A stretch of DNA of 64,000 nt from Lachnospiraceae bacterium (GCA_021202635.1 JAJQCQ010000084.1:1-64000), one strand, 5' to 3'; numbered from the stretch's first letter, positions 52,210 through 62,088 are shown. A program made the numbers and translations. Notes: generated from the letters alone by a model not told the origin.

Positions 52210-53987
52210 TCGGTCACATCCTCCTCCGTGATAAATCTATATCTGCCATTGCCATGGCCGGTGACGGGAACGATCAGCATGGCATCTTTCAGTTTATTTA
52301 TTAGATTTCCTGCAGCCGTTCCGGATATTCGAAGCAGTTTACTAATATCTGTTCTGTTAAAAGTATCATCTGTTAGGGCTCTTTTCAGTAATCGTATGTT
52401 CTCTCTGGTTCGTTCCTTTACTTCCATACGTATAAGGACCTCTTCAAACGAAACCTTTTCGATTGAAACAAAACTTTCCCCATTACCATAAGTTGCGCTT
52501 AGAGCTGAAACGCAACTTTTTTCTCGTTCAAAAGTTGCGTTTGGGGGTGAAACGCAACTTTTCTCTTGCCCAAAAGTTGCGTTTGAAGATGAAACGTTTA
52601 CTTTATGAGCTGAATCGATACTTTTTTTATTATCAATCGTTGCTGTTTTCTTTGAGCGGACGGATTTCTCGCTTTCAACGAGCGGATTCCCTTCGGAAAC
52701 TATCATGGCATCATCCACTCCTAAAAAATCTGGATGTATCGGTATCTCAACCGTTACTGCCCGACGATCTTCGTCCGTATAAAACCTTGCTGCAGGAGAA
52801 CCGTTATTGCGCAATTCCTCCTGTATCGTTGGAATGCCCGTACATTTACCTTCGGATAAATCCAGCTCTTTTAAGAATTCACCAAGCCGTTTATTGCGAT
52901 AGTATCTCGTGGAAAATCGTTCACCGGCTTCAATATCTCTCATCGGAATCGAGCGATCAATTCCCGGATAGCTGATAATCCGAATCAGTTCCGGCTCAAT
53001 CTCGATAATAATAGACTGATAGGACATATAATCCCGGTGATAAAACGCATTCACCACAGCTTCTTCCAAGGCCTGGTAGGGATAGCTAAAACGTCGGATT
53101 GCCTCCATCTGGTAATTCACCTTAGTCACTTTTTCCAGGACCACCATATCCTGCAATTTCTGCATTGTCCGGTTAATCATTTCCGGAACAGAGCCCTTAA
53201 TCACCGGCACTTCGATAAAGTTGTTTGGATTGCGAATGCTGCCTTCCGGAAACTTCGTAATCTCTACCTGCGTGTATGGGAAAAACTGATCCAGATGGTC
53301 GCAGAACATCATCAGTGCGACATTCGTAATAAATGGCTACTCCGGCGGTCCTGCCAGAAGCTGCATATCTCCGAGTACATCCATCACGCCACGTTGTAAC
53401 ACCTGTCTCGACAGTCTGCTTTTCGTCTTTTTCAAATGTTCAATCAGCAGCAGAACCGAGATATCGTCCTCTGTTGCCTTGAAATTGGGCTTCATATCAA
53501 AAGGCATGTAATCTGTCATGCTCAGTAATTCCCTCTCCTGCTCCGCATTGGCGCGAATAGAGCTGGATGCGTAACGAATATAATAATAAAGCTTTTTTTC
53601 CTTCTTTGAAGTTACATGTTCCGGTGCCTTATAAGGTCTCCCAGCACCCGTCGTCACCCACAAGACCAGAATGCATTTTCCGTCCACTTCCTCATCTATC
53701 ACTTTCAGAAAGCAGGCGGGTACCATTGTATTATTATATCCAATCATTTCCTTCTTGATAGCGTCAATCTCATATTCCTGAATCCCTTTTACCGGGCGAA
53801 CAGCAATCCCGTTCTTTTCTTCTACTCCAATCATAATATAACCACCGCCGACATTATCAAAATCATTCGCGAATGCACAAATGCTGCGGTAAGTGTCGTC
53901 CGGATTCCACGAGGCTTTAAACTCAATTCGGTCGGATTCGATTCTTCTTTTGTTCAGGAGATCTTCAATATTAATCTCAAGTTCCAT
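52206..53987 (-). pseudogene. AlbA_2/Schlafen-type ATP-binding protein with in-frame TAG
   Basis: The N-terminal AlbA_2 domain (ESDRIEFKASWNPDDTYRSI, then GGGYIMIGVEEKNG), a middle HATPase_c_4-like region (YPYQALEEAVVNAFYHRDYM) and a C-terminal winged helix (NRTDISKLLRISGTAAGNLI) give a 593-codon frame. It is interrupted by TAG at 53337-53339 between QLLAGPPE and PFITNVALMM, with the same frame continuing. One substitution is enough to explain it. Between ATPase and winged helix lie three 42-nt tandem repeats (52465-52590). It sits between mod and res, and overlaps res by ATGA. These proteins recur in phage-defence islands. Confidence 0.85.
52465..52590 (-). repeat. Three 42-nt tandem repeats within the AlbA_2 gene
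   Basis: Exact 42-bp period (52465, 52507, 52549). Each unit contains an inverted repeat AAACGCAACTTTT/AAAAGTTGCGTTT and encodes a 14-residue motif of the type NATFEREKSCVS. The first unit is diverged (SATYGNGESFVS). Units keep the reading frame, so copy number could change without loss of function. Confidence 0.9.
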
Positions 53988-54081
53988 CGCTACCTCCCTG
54001 TACAGATTGTTTGCATTTCTGGCACATAGTCAGAAAATATCTGACCATGTGAATTGTATAAATTATATTTTTTTAGAGTTA

Positions 54082-56046
54082 TCAAATAACTTTTATCCTC
54101 GTGTCAGGTGCCAACAGTTTGAATATCTCACCCACATTAATCTTGGCAGGACTTCCTTCGAAACTGCTGTCGCGGAATACAGCGCGGAGCGGCTGTCTTT
54201 TCGCAATAGTCTTAGTCACACTATCCGGGATATTCTCATCAAAGCAGGCAATCAGGTCGCCAGCATTATAAGTATGTACTGTGCAGCCGTCAATCTTCTC
54301 GGAGGTGTAGGGGAGAGAGAGTGGCAGTCCCCAGTCTAACAGGCAACCGAAGAACAAATCGAGGTCGGTGCGGTCTTCCTTGATGTTGGATTCCAGACCA
54401 GCAAGCATACTTTGACTATATTCTCCGGCAGAATAGTAGACATCCTTCATGTTAGAATCGTCCAGTTTGAAGACACGGAAACCAACATCAAGGTCCTGTG
54501 TGACCAGCGGACTTTCTTTCTTGATTTTCTCCCCGGCACAGCGAATACGTTCCTTAGCGATGCTGCATATTGTGGGTTCATAGCCATGATCTGTTAAATA
54601 CTTCATTGTTGTAGTAATGTTAGCTTTCAATCGTGCATCCAATCCAGGACGAGAGATTGCCTCATTTAAATCCTCAGGTAATTGCACCATAATGAATTTT
54701 CTATTGCCACCATCTTCCGCATTCAGTTTCATTACAGCGTGAGCTGTTGTTCCCGAACCCGAAAAAAAATCTAACACGATAGCATTCTTGTCATTTGCGG
54801 TGCCTGCAAAAACAGAGTCATATACAGTGTATAGACTTTTAGGAAATGAAAACCCTCCTCCGGGAACAAGCTCACTTACAAGCTTTGTCCCATATTCGTT
54901 GGCATCATATTTTTTGTCATCCCAGACGGTTTTTTGTATGCCAAATGTTTTTCCAATCTCAATATCATATCCAGAAACTATCTTTTTAGGGCGAAGCATA
55001 TCGCAGATGCTTTCTACCGTCTGTCGAGCATATCTCCATTTTCGCTCTACACCTTGTCGGTCAATCGGGTACACATAATATATATCACCATCTTTTTCAG
55101 TTTGTTTAGGATGATAATCATCCGGAGATACATCTCCAAAGCCAATAATTTTATCATCTTTTACGAGTATAGGATAAAAACAGTTTTTTGCATCTGTGCG
55201 TTCAGATTCGCTGCCCCAATTCCTCAAAGGAGACCAATCAACATCTTCATCATCAATTTTTCTGTCTGCAATAACTTTTAGTGCCTTTGGAAAAACAAAT
55301 ATAGCGTATTCATTTGTATAAGAGAAGTTTTTCCCTTGCTGTCCACGAGGGTTGTGAACGACTGTTACACAAACATGGTCATATGTTCCTTCTCCAAAAA
55401 TTTCTTTTAACACTGCACCTAATGAAAATATTTCGTTTTCATCAATAGCACATACTAATATACCATCATCAGACAAAAGATTCCTTGCTATGAGCAGGCG
55501 TGAATATATCATCGAAATCCAATCAGAATGGTAGCGTGCTGAGCCAACTGGGTTTGATACAAGTTTTGCCCCTTCGTCATCAATTATTCCTGCTTGTTCA
55601 TCGTAATCTTCCTTATCAAGAGAAAAATCGTTTCTGTAAATATAATTTCTCCCAGTATTGTATGGAGGATCAATATAAATCATCTTGACCTTGCCCAGAT
55701 AGCTTTCCTGTAAGAGTTTGAGAACCTCCAAATTATCTCCCTCAATATAAAGATTTTCGGTAGTGTCCCAGTCTTTGCTTTCTTCTGGACAAGGGCGCAG
55801 TGTCTTGCGGATAGGCTTATTGGCTTCCACGATAGACGCTTTTTTGCCTACCCAAGTAAATTCGTATGCTTCGTCACCTTCCACAACATCGCCCGAAAGC
55901 ATCTGACGGAGTAGGTCAAAGTTGATGGCTTTCTTCGGTTTGCCGTCATCGTCCATAGTTTCAGTGATGCAATTAGGAAACAACACACCTATTTTCTCAA
56001 TGTTTTGAGCCGTCATATCAACAGACTCTATTTTCATTTTATCCAT
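54082..56046 (-). CDS. Type III DNA adenine methyltransferase (Mod)
   Basis: Beta-class amino-methyltransferase: catalytic motif IV DPPYNTG (in KVKMIYIDPPYNTGRNYIYR), SAM-binding motif I later in LDFFSGSGTTAHAV, and a target-recognition region between. N-terminal GKKASIVEANKPIRKTLRPC and the ENLYIEGDNLEVLKLLQESY block are typical of type III Mod. It makes N6-methyladenine at an asymmetric site not predictable here. All 654 residues are open with intact motifs. ATG 56046 follows GGGAGG. Without a working Res it would act as an orphan methyltransferase. Confidence 0.95.
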   Translation of the reverse strand: MDKMKIESVDMTAQNIEKIGVLFPNCITETMDDDGKPKKAINFDLLRQMLSGDVVEGDEAYEFTWVGKKASIVEANKPIRKTLRPCPEESKDWDTTENLYIEGDNLEVLKLLQESYLGKVKMIYIDPPYNTGRNYIYRNDFSLDKEDYDEQAGIIDDEGAKLVSNPVGSARYHSDWISMIYSRLLIARNLLSDDGILVCAIDENEIFSLGAVLKEIFGEGTYDHVCVTVVHNPRGQQGKNFSYTNEYAIFVFPKALKVIADRKIDDEDVDWSPLRNWGSESERTDAKNCFYPILVKDDKIIGFGDVSPDDYHPKQTEKDGDIYYVYPIDRQGVERKWRYARQTVESICDMLRPKKIVSGYDIEIGKTFGIQKTVWDDKKYDANEYGTKLVSELVPGGGFSFPKSLYTVYDSVFAGTANDKNAIVLDFFSGSGTTAHAVMKLNAEDGGNRKFIMVQLPEDLNEAISRPGLDARLKANITTTMKYLTDHGYEPTICSIAKERIRCAGEKIKKESPLVTQDLDVGFRVFKLDDSNMKDVYYSAGEYSQSMLAGLESNIKEDRTDLDLFFGCLLDWGLPLSLPYTSEKIDGCTVHTYNAGDLIACFDENIPDSVTKTIAKRQPLRAVFRDSSFEGSPAKINVGEIFKLLAPDTRIKVI

Positions 56047-56154
56047 GTTAGTGTTCCTCCCTATTGTGGCAGCATGGTTACTACCATATTATAGATTGTC
56101 GTAGCCCATCCAACCAACTTGATAATAGAGTCGACGGTTTCTACGGAGTTTTTC

Positions 56155-56295
56155 CTACATTTGTTGGTTTATAACCTCGCAATCGAATATAGGATAAGCT
56201 GGTGCCAAGTTGGAAATATCAAGACCTTTGAGCTTTTCCATCATTTGTCCAAACGGACTGTCTGGGGAAATTGGCACAAATTTATCGTCCATCAT
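56155..56295 (-). CDS. 46-aa ORF coupled to the DUF4391 gene
   Basis: The minus strand reads MMDDKFVPISPDSPFGQMME, then KLKGLDISNLAPAYPIF and ends DCEVINQQM. Its ATG (56295) overlaps the DUF4391 stop as ATGA, and GGAG lies 5 nt ahead. The tight coupling and position between DUF4391 and mod suggest a real small subunit or regulator, but no family is recognised and it could be a truncated relic. Confidence 0.5.
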   Translation of the reverse strand: MMDDKFVPISPDSPFGQMMEKLKGLDISNLAPAYPIFDCEVINQQM

Positions 56296-56789
56296 AGTAC
56301 CTCCAATTCTTTCTTCAGCTTCTTCAATTCCACATTCATCTGCATTTGCTTGTTTAGCTGTTTTTCCTTCCGAATTTTTGCTTGTAAAGCATCAATCTGC
56401 TTCTGCAACTGTTTCCGCTTCTCAGAGCGGGTAACCTTGAATGCGCTATTGCCAGATTGCGAGGCCTCCTTATACCTAATCCATGCCTGATATTTCCCTT
56501 CGTACTCTAGCAGGAACAGGATATGATACGGGATTTCTTTATCAATCTGACGCAGTACCGCTTCGTCCAGATTCCCTGTGTTTAGCTTGATTTCAAACAC
56601 TTCCAGCTCCGTGACGGTTGTCCCAGGTGCCAGATTCATGGTGGTGACAGCAATTTTGTTTCGCCAGTATATGACCTTAATCTGTTCTTTGAAAGCGGTT
56701 TTGAGTGCCGGAGTAACAGTCAGGTTCTCATAAAATTTCTGTTTTGGAATTCGTTTATTGAATTCCGTTGACTTTGGTAAACCGATCAT
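56292..56789 (-). CDS. DUF4391-domain protein
   Basis: The sequence MIGLPKSTEFNKRIPKQKFY, ITVTPALKT..., IKVIYWRNKIAVTTMNLAPG and EIPYHILFLLEYEGKYQAWI match DUF4391, a family often next to SNF2-type helicases and type III Mod/Res genes. The C-terminus is a Lys/Gln/Glu coiled coil (residues about 125-165). The ATG at 56789 overlaps the helicase stop (TAATG). Likely a partner of the helicase; biochemical role unknown. Confidence 0.82.
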   Translation of the reverse strand: MIGLPKSTEFNKRIPKQKFYENLTVTPALKTAFKEQIKVIYWRNKIAVTTMNLAPGTTVTELEVFEIKLNTGNLDEAVLRQIDKEIPYHILFLLEYEGKYQAWIRYKEASQSGNSAFKVTRSEKRKQLQKQIDALQAKIRKEKQLNKQMQMNVELKKLKKELEVL

Positions 56790-59432
56790 TATTGTGCATC
56801 CTCCTGTTTTACGACAAGGAAGCAAATCAACTCGAAATCATCCAGGCCGGAGACGTTTGACATCAGGGCAGTCGTGCCTCCAGCGAAAAAAAGGCTGTCA
56901 ATGTCGCTTTCTTCTTTGGCATCGATGATGGAATCAATCGCAAAGCTTAACAATTCAGACATTTCTGCCATGTTCCGTCCATCATCAGTTTCTTTATTGA
57001 GCTTTGTGTAGACGCTCCGTATCGGCTCATCTTTGCCGCGACAAAGCAGCCGGACACCATCCAGAAGCTTTTTCGGGTTCAAGTAGTCGCAGACCACTTT
57101 GCCATCCTCCCCGATGTAAACCATATAAAATGGGTGGATGCGGTTCCGGTTATCTATATTCACGCTGTTATTTACATTCCGCAGGACAAAAATTGCACCT
57201 TCTGGGAATTCCTTGGTAGCCGGAGCCACAGCGTGAAGACCACGGGGTTTTTTGTTCACGTCCGGATGCGTTTTCATATATTCCAGCAGGTCCAGCCGGA
57301 ATTCATTTAAGCCTAAATCCATGATGGAAATGCCCTCGGACATATCCTCTATGTCGACTACCTCCTCCTGCAGACGTTTTAACTGGCTCCGCCGGTATTC
57401 CAGGTCACCTTTTTCTTCGGAGTTAATCAGGTCATCATCGCCGGTAGAGGTCATGACGGAAATCTTCATGCGAGTTTCAACTCTGGCTTTCAGGTTGATA
57501 TATTCGTCTAAATCCATATCCGGTCAGAAATTCACCAGCTGGATATAAGCATTCCTGCTGCCGATACGGTCGATTCTGCCGAAACGCTGGATAATCCTCA
57601 CCGGGTTCCAGTGGATATCGTAGTTTACCAGAAAATCGCAGTCCTGCAGGTTCTGATCTTCTGAAATACAGTCTGTGGCAATCAGGATGTCGATATTATA
57701 ATTGTTATTCAGCATCAGCACGCCCTTGCTCTTCGAGATTGGAGAAAAACATGTCAATACATTGTTCAGCGTGGCCTTCAATCCTTTGATGGTGGATTTG
57801 CCATCGACATTTCCCGTAATCAACGCGGTGTCCAGACCATACTTGTCTTTCACGAAAACGCTTACATTATTGTACAGATATTCTGCTGTATCGGATCAGG
57901 CTCGGTCGAAGCGATATCGGCTTCCGACGCTCTGGGAAATTGCCAATTTCTGCAGTATTATAATATTTCTCGATATGTTTCCGGGAGCGGGCAATGGTCA
58001 CGCTGTCCAGAACCTCGAAAAAATCAAAATCCAGAGTACGCAGCAAAGCATCAGTTGTGCGTTCTTCTGGATCCAACTTGCTCCATGCATTAAATGCTTT
58101 CTGCGCCTGACGGAAAATTTCGTCAATTGGCTTCTTTGTGTTCAGTTTCTCATCGATGTTTGCCGCGTCGCCTTCGTAGGCAATCGCCAGCTGGTTTCGT
58201 AAATCGTTAAACCTGTTGTTGACTGGCGTAGCAGAGAACATCAACACTTTCGTCTTAACTCCAGCATGGATAACCTTGTCCATCAATTTCACATAACGGT
58301 TTTCTGTCGTGTTGGCATGGGTACCGGCACCGTTGCGAAAGTTGTGGGATTCATCGATGACCACAAGATCATAATTCCCCCATTTCCACCTGTTCAGATC
58401 AAGACCGTTTGAGGTGCCGCCATTTCTGGACAAATCCGTATGGAAAAGCACATCATAATTCAACCGGTCAGCCGCTACCGGATTGTTTACGTAGTTGTCC
58501 TTATATGTATTCCAGTTTTCTGCCAGTTTCTTGGGGCAGAGCACAAGAACGGATTTATTCCGGTTCTCATAATATTTTATTACAGCCAGCGCAGTGAAAG
58601 TCTTATCGAGACCTACACTGTCTGCGAGGATGTAGCCGTTGTATTTTTCCAGTTTATTAATAATAGCAAGCGCGGCATCTTTCTGAAAATCAAAGAGCAT
58701 ATTCCAGATTTTGCTTTGCTTGAAGCCTGTGCTTTCATTCGGCAGGACATCCTCCGACACATTATCCAGAAATTCGTAGAACACATAGAACAACGTCATA
58801 AAATAGATGAACTCAGGTGAATTCTCACTATAAGCGGAAGTGATGTTTTCAATAACTACATCTGTGACATCCTGCATCTTTTCCCGGTCGTTCCAGATGG
58901 TGTCAAATAGCTGCATATACTGTATGGAGAAAGGGGCCTCCATGCGGTTCGTCATGTTGTAGCTGTTGTTACCGCGTTCACAGCCGATATCAACTGTGGT
59001 AAATCCGGCCATTGGCATATAAGCCACCTGTTCCGACTTATTGTCGACCGTCATGAACCCGGCCATATTCTCTCCAGTAATGTTGGACTTAAAAGTGTCC
59101 TTCCGGCGAATCCAGTCTGCACATTCCCTGGCGATAGCTTTCTGAGTCATTTCGTTACGCAGCTTAATTTCAAATTCTGTACCGTAAAGGCTGTTCTCAC
59201 GGCTCATCCGTGGGATATAGAATTCCCGCTTTTCCTTGGAAGCCTTCTCTGTGGTGAACGTAGGGGAGGTGAAAATAAAACGAAATTCATTCACTCCTTC
59301 CAGCTGTTTCTTAAGCTCCTTGTACGCATACATTGAAAAACACTCTGCCGCGATGGAAACTTTGCTTCCCTTCGTAATCGTCATAGCCATGTCATCACGT
59401 ACAATTTCAGAAATATTGTCAAATATTTTCAT
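56789..59432 (-). pseudogene. SNF2-type helicase of the defence island, disrupted
   Basis: Three pieces in order. 59432-57867: N-terminal PLD-like region and first RecA domain with Walker A written ADSVGLDKT (normally GLGKT, a G-to-D change from one base) and DESH box VVIDESHNFRNG. 57853-57524: second RecA domain (ILIATDCISEDQNLQDCDFL, then IHWNPVRIIQRFGRIDRIGS). 57517-56789: C-terminal extension. The first junction (CTGATC|CGATACAGC, near 57900) lacks about 200 residues of the usual linker and is out of frame; the second break is TGA where NFWPDMDLDEY expects TGG. Start ATG 59432 follows GGAGG. The protein must be inactive as a motor. Confidence 0.88.
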
Positions 59433-59448
59433 GAATGTACCTCCAGCC

Positions 59449-60435
59449 TTATACCTGTCCCATTAGTTCTTCTATTCGATTCCTCTGCTCCTTAACAACT
59501 ATTTCTGGCGATATCACCCGCATCTGTTTTCCAAACCGGAACAGCCAGCCCCAGAAAGTGGATGAAATTTGCACGTCTACGGTTGCCGCAACCTTGTCTA
59601 TTCCAGCGGGCATCATACTGATTTTCTCTCCAAACCGGTCATACACCGTACCGATAAGTTTGATGTCGAATTCCAGTATAATTGTCTGTAGCTCGCCGCC
59701 GTACATCTTAATCGCCTGTTCTGTATATTTGCCTACGCTGTCTCTGAGTGCCAATGTCTTTTCTGAAATATCCTCATCTATCACCTCGACATTATCCATA
59801 CGGTCAACCCGGTAGTTTGCCGTGTTATTATGTCTGGAACTGTAGACCACAGCATAGTAATTGTCTTCATTATATACAAGCGCCACCGGTTCCACAACGT
59901 AATGATGACCGTCACGCCGATAGGCACGTTTACCTTTCATGTTCAACTCATAGTATTGAAAGATAATTTTCTTTCTGCGCTGTATGGCGTCCTCAATAGC
60001 GTCGACATTATAATAAATACTCTCGTTCGTATGCTTCCGCGTGTTAAAATGCGCAAGATTGCTTTTGAGTATCGTTGCCCTGTTTGTTCCTCCCTGACTG
60101 GCAATCTTGTTCACTAGCTCCTTGGTTTTCTTTTCAGTGATAAAACTGGCTGCCTGTACCGAATCAATCAGAATCTTCAGCTCTGGGACAGAGAAATTTC
60201 GGTCTTCAATATAGTATCCTTTTCCTTTCCCTACCCATGTCCAGAGCACCTCTATTCCGTTATCATTCAGAAGCTCTATGTCCTTGCTCAGGATACGCCG
60301 GTCACAGGGAATATCCATTTCTTTTAATCGCTCACAAATCTGAGCAGTGGTCAGGGGATGCTGTTCATCCGTCTCTTGCCGCAACAAATCAACAAGCTTC
60401 AGCAATTTAATTTTCTGCCAGTTCTCTTTCGGCAT
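59449..60435 (-). CDS. WYL-domain transcriptional regulator heading the island
   Basis: N-terminal winged HTH (PLTTAQICERLKEMDIPCDR, then LSKDIELLNDNGIEV) followed by a WYL domain (YHYVVEPVALVYNEDNYYAVV type) and WCX tail (SSTFWGWLFRFGKQMRVISP). WYL regulators of the BrxR/CapW/PafBC class bind DNA and sense nucleic acid or nucleotides; several repress defence operons. 328 aa from ATG 60435, set by GGAGGGG. It is the first gene of the whole minus-strand run to 49250 and lies 16 bp ahead of the helicase gene. It appears intact. Confidence 0.9.
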   Translation of the reverse strand: MPKENWQKIKLLKLVDLLRQETDEQHPLTTAQICERLKEMDIPCDRRILSKDIELLNDNGIEVLWTWVGKGKGYYIEDRNFSVPELKILIDSVQAASFITEKKTKELVNKIASQGGTNRATILKSNLAHFNTRKHTNESIYYNVDAIEDAIQRRKKIIFQYYELNMKGKRAYRRDGHHYVVEPVALVYNEDNYYAVVYSSRHNNTANYRVDRMDNVEVIDEDISEKTLALRDSVGKYTEQAIKMYGGELQTIILEFDIKLIGTVYDRFGEKISMMPAGIDKVAATVDVQISSTFWGWLFRFGKQMRVISPEIVVKEQRNRIEELMGQV

Positions 60436-60482
60436 AGATTTCCCCTCCAATGGCTCGATAAGAATGTAAAAAATCATGTATT

Positions 60483-60511
60483 ATTATACCAAACCCCCAT
60501 CTTATTTGCAA
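60483..60511 (-). promoter_or_regulatory. Promoter of the defence island
   Basis: TTGCAA (60511-60506), 17-bp spacer and extended -10 TGGTATAAT (TATAAT 60488-60483), 47 bp before the WYL ATG. A very good sigma-A promoter; the only strong one found ahead of the island. Confidence 0.8.
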
Positions 60512-60652
60512 CAAAGTATTAGTATTTTCGCCAATTTTACTGTCTTGCTTTTGAGACAACTACTCATATCGTTTTCAAGATTGATTTTTCCATCATCTAT
60601 CTCAAATCAGGGACATCTGACCGCATAATGGAAAAATCTGCTATTTTTCTCA

Positions 60653-60704
60653 TTGCAAACATATATTCTGTTTGTATAATACACTTGTCTGGGACATTTA
60701 TCCC
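60653..60704 (+). promoter_or_regulatory. Promoter and inverted-repeat site ahead of the LexA-like remnant
   Basis: TTGCAA (60653-60658), 16-bp spacer and TATAAT (60675-60680), followed by GGGACATTTATCCC (60691-60704), whose ends GGGA/TCCC are inverted; a related GGGACATCTGACC lies at about 60610. They look like operator sites kept after the regulator gene decayed. Confidence 0.6.
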
Positions 60705-60727
60705 GGCGCAATGAAAGGAGAATCGCG

Positions 60728-60927
60728 ATGCATACAAAGAAAGCGGAGTACTTCAAGCTGATTGAAGACTTCATCAATGACTACCAGGAATCGAACGGAA
60801 TCACACCCACAATCCGCGAGATCTCAACATTCCCAAAACCACGGTGGGACGTTACCTCGCTTATATGTGTGAACACGGTATCCAATACATTTCAGAATAT
60901 CCTCTCCATTTTCCTGTACGATTTTGA
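60728..60927 (+). pseudogene. LexA/SOS-type repressor N-terminal remnant
   Basis: The frame begins MHTKKAEYFKLIEDFINDYQ and ESNGITPTIREIS, the LexA-type winged HTH, after AAAGGAG. The recognition part continues in another frame as NIPKTTVGRYLAYMCEHGIQ, so a short deletion/frameshift lies near 60822. The autocleavage/dimerisation domain is missing. It has its own promoter and faces a toxin-like remnant. Confidence 0.7.
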
Positions 60928-60930
60928 CTT

Positions 60931-61200
60931 TTACATAAAATGTATGCCATCAATACTCTTTTTGAGTTCCCATATGTTTCCAGGACGATTAGGAGCAATA
61001 TCCCGTTTAGAACCTTTGTAGTAATCACTGACAACAAGCCCTAAAATCTCATTCTTTGCATCTTTGATAGTAAAACCACGTTGCGCCAATGTCTGCATAT
61101 TTTTTTCTTGAAACAAAATCGTATTTTTCTGCGGACAACAGCCTCTTAATATTATAATAAGATATGTCCAACGTGCTCGCTTGATTACTTCCTCAGTCAA
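60931..61200 (-). pseudogene. MqsR/YgiT-partner-like toxin remnant
   Basis: The stretch FTIKDAKNEILGLVVSDYYK, then IWELKKSIDGIHF, resembles small MqsR-like toxins (xxKNEILxL..DYxxGP...WxFxKxIxGxxxYIKLK). After HF the frame ends; the expected YVKVKIVQENG follows in another frame (a 1-nt shift near 60933), overlapping the LexA-like remnant. No antitoxin gene follows. Identification is tentative. Confidence 0.4.
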
Positions 61201-61543
61201 CTCTGTGTACTTTATATTATACTCAAGTATCCTAGAAAGCCAAGAAAAACACGGTCAAATGACCGCACTATTCTTGGCTATTTCATATGCATGGAGATAA
61301 ACTCCATCTCTTACCCTCTCTAATTCACCATTTCATCAAGATTCATAGCTTCCATTCCCGTTTCAACACCCATATATTACCAAATCTTCCATCTTAATAT
61401 AATGATGTCATATAGTATCATCCAAAAAAGAGGAAATACTTCCGCGCCTGAGGGATTTCCCATTATCACTCTTTTATTTGCTGATGTATACTTTATTCTT
61501 CCTTATTAAAAACACCTTCCGTTCTGTCTTATTTTCTTTTCTA
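61201..61543. other. 343-bp AT-rich intergenic gap
   Basis: Apart from a hairpin at 61238-61279 no gene or repeat was recognised. The Nudix gene ends at 61544. Confidence 0.5.
61238..61279 (+). terminator. Nested hairpin, probable terminator
   Basis: AGCCAAGAA (61238-61246) pairs with TTCTTGGCT (61271-61279), and an inner GGTCA/TGACC pair sits in the loop. ATTTC follows. It could end a plus-strand transcript from the LexA-like remnant. Confidence 0.6.
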
Positions 61544-61951
61544 TCAATAATCTTTTTCTGTGTTATTTAGGGAATTCTCAATCTTCCCAATCAATTCCAC
61601 GTCCGCCGGAAGCCATTCCACGCTATACAATTCATCCTTCGCAAGCCATTTAGCAGCCTCATGCTCCCTCAATACCAAATTCCCCGAAGCAACCTCTGCC
61701 CAAAAACAATCCATAGACAAATGAAATGCAGGATAATCATACTCAATCCTCGCGATCCGATCTTTCACTTTAATATTCGTTTCCAGTTCCTCGCGTATCT
61801 CACGCACAAGAGCTTCTTGCGGTGTCTCTCCCGGTTCAATCTTCCCACCTGGAAATTCCCAGCCATCTTTAAATTCTCCATATCCACGTTGAGTAGCAAA
61901 TATTTTGTCCTCCTGTCGAATAACTGCAGCCACTACCTTTATCGTATTCAT
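61544..61951 (-). CDS. Nudix hydrolase, MutT/CTP pyrophosphohydrolase-like
   Basis: The Nudix box G-x5-E-x7-REUxEE-x-U is complete: GGKIEPGETPQEALV followed by REIREEL. It opens with IKVVAAVIRQEDKIFATQRG, and FPGGKIE and WLPADVELI are typical of the 130-aa (d)NTP pyrophosphatases that clean oxidised or unusual nucleotides (NudG/MutT type). ATG 61951 has AGGAGA upstream. It is a single gene with AT-rich flanks. Confidence 0.93.
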   Translation of the reverse strand: MNTIKVVAAVIRQEDKIFATQRGYGEFKDGWEFPGGKIEPGETPQEALVREIREELETNIKVKDRIARIEYDYPAFHLSMDCFWAEVASGNLVLREHEAAKWLAKDELYSVEWLPADVELIGKIENSLNNTEKDY

Positions 61952-62088
61952 CTATATTATCTCCTGTTCTATCATGAGAAAATATTCCCATTTTGCCATC
62001 AGGAACTCCTCTTGGGTCTATTATATGCGGTATCGTATTTGATGTCAATTTTCACTATCTTTTTTAATATATCTACAAATCAGTAAAA

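Noticed and set aside
52465-52590. Possible CRISPR-like repeats
   Set aside because: The three 42-bp units are head to tail without spacers and lie in frame inside a protein-coding gene.
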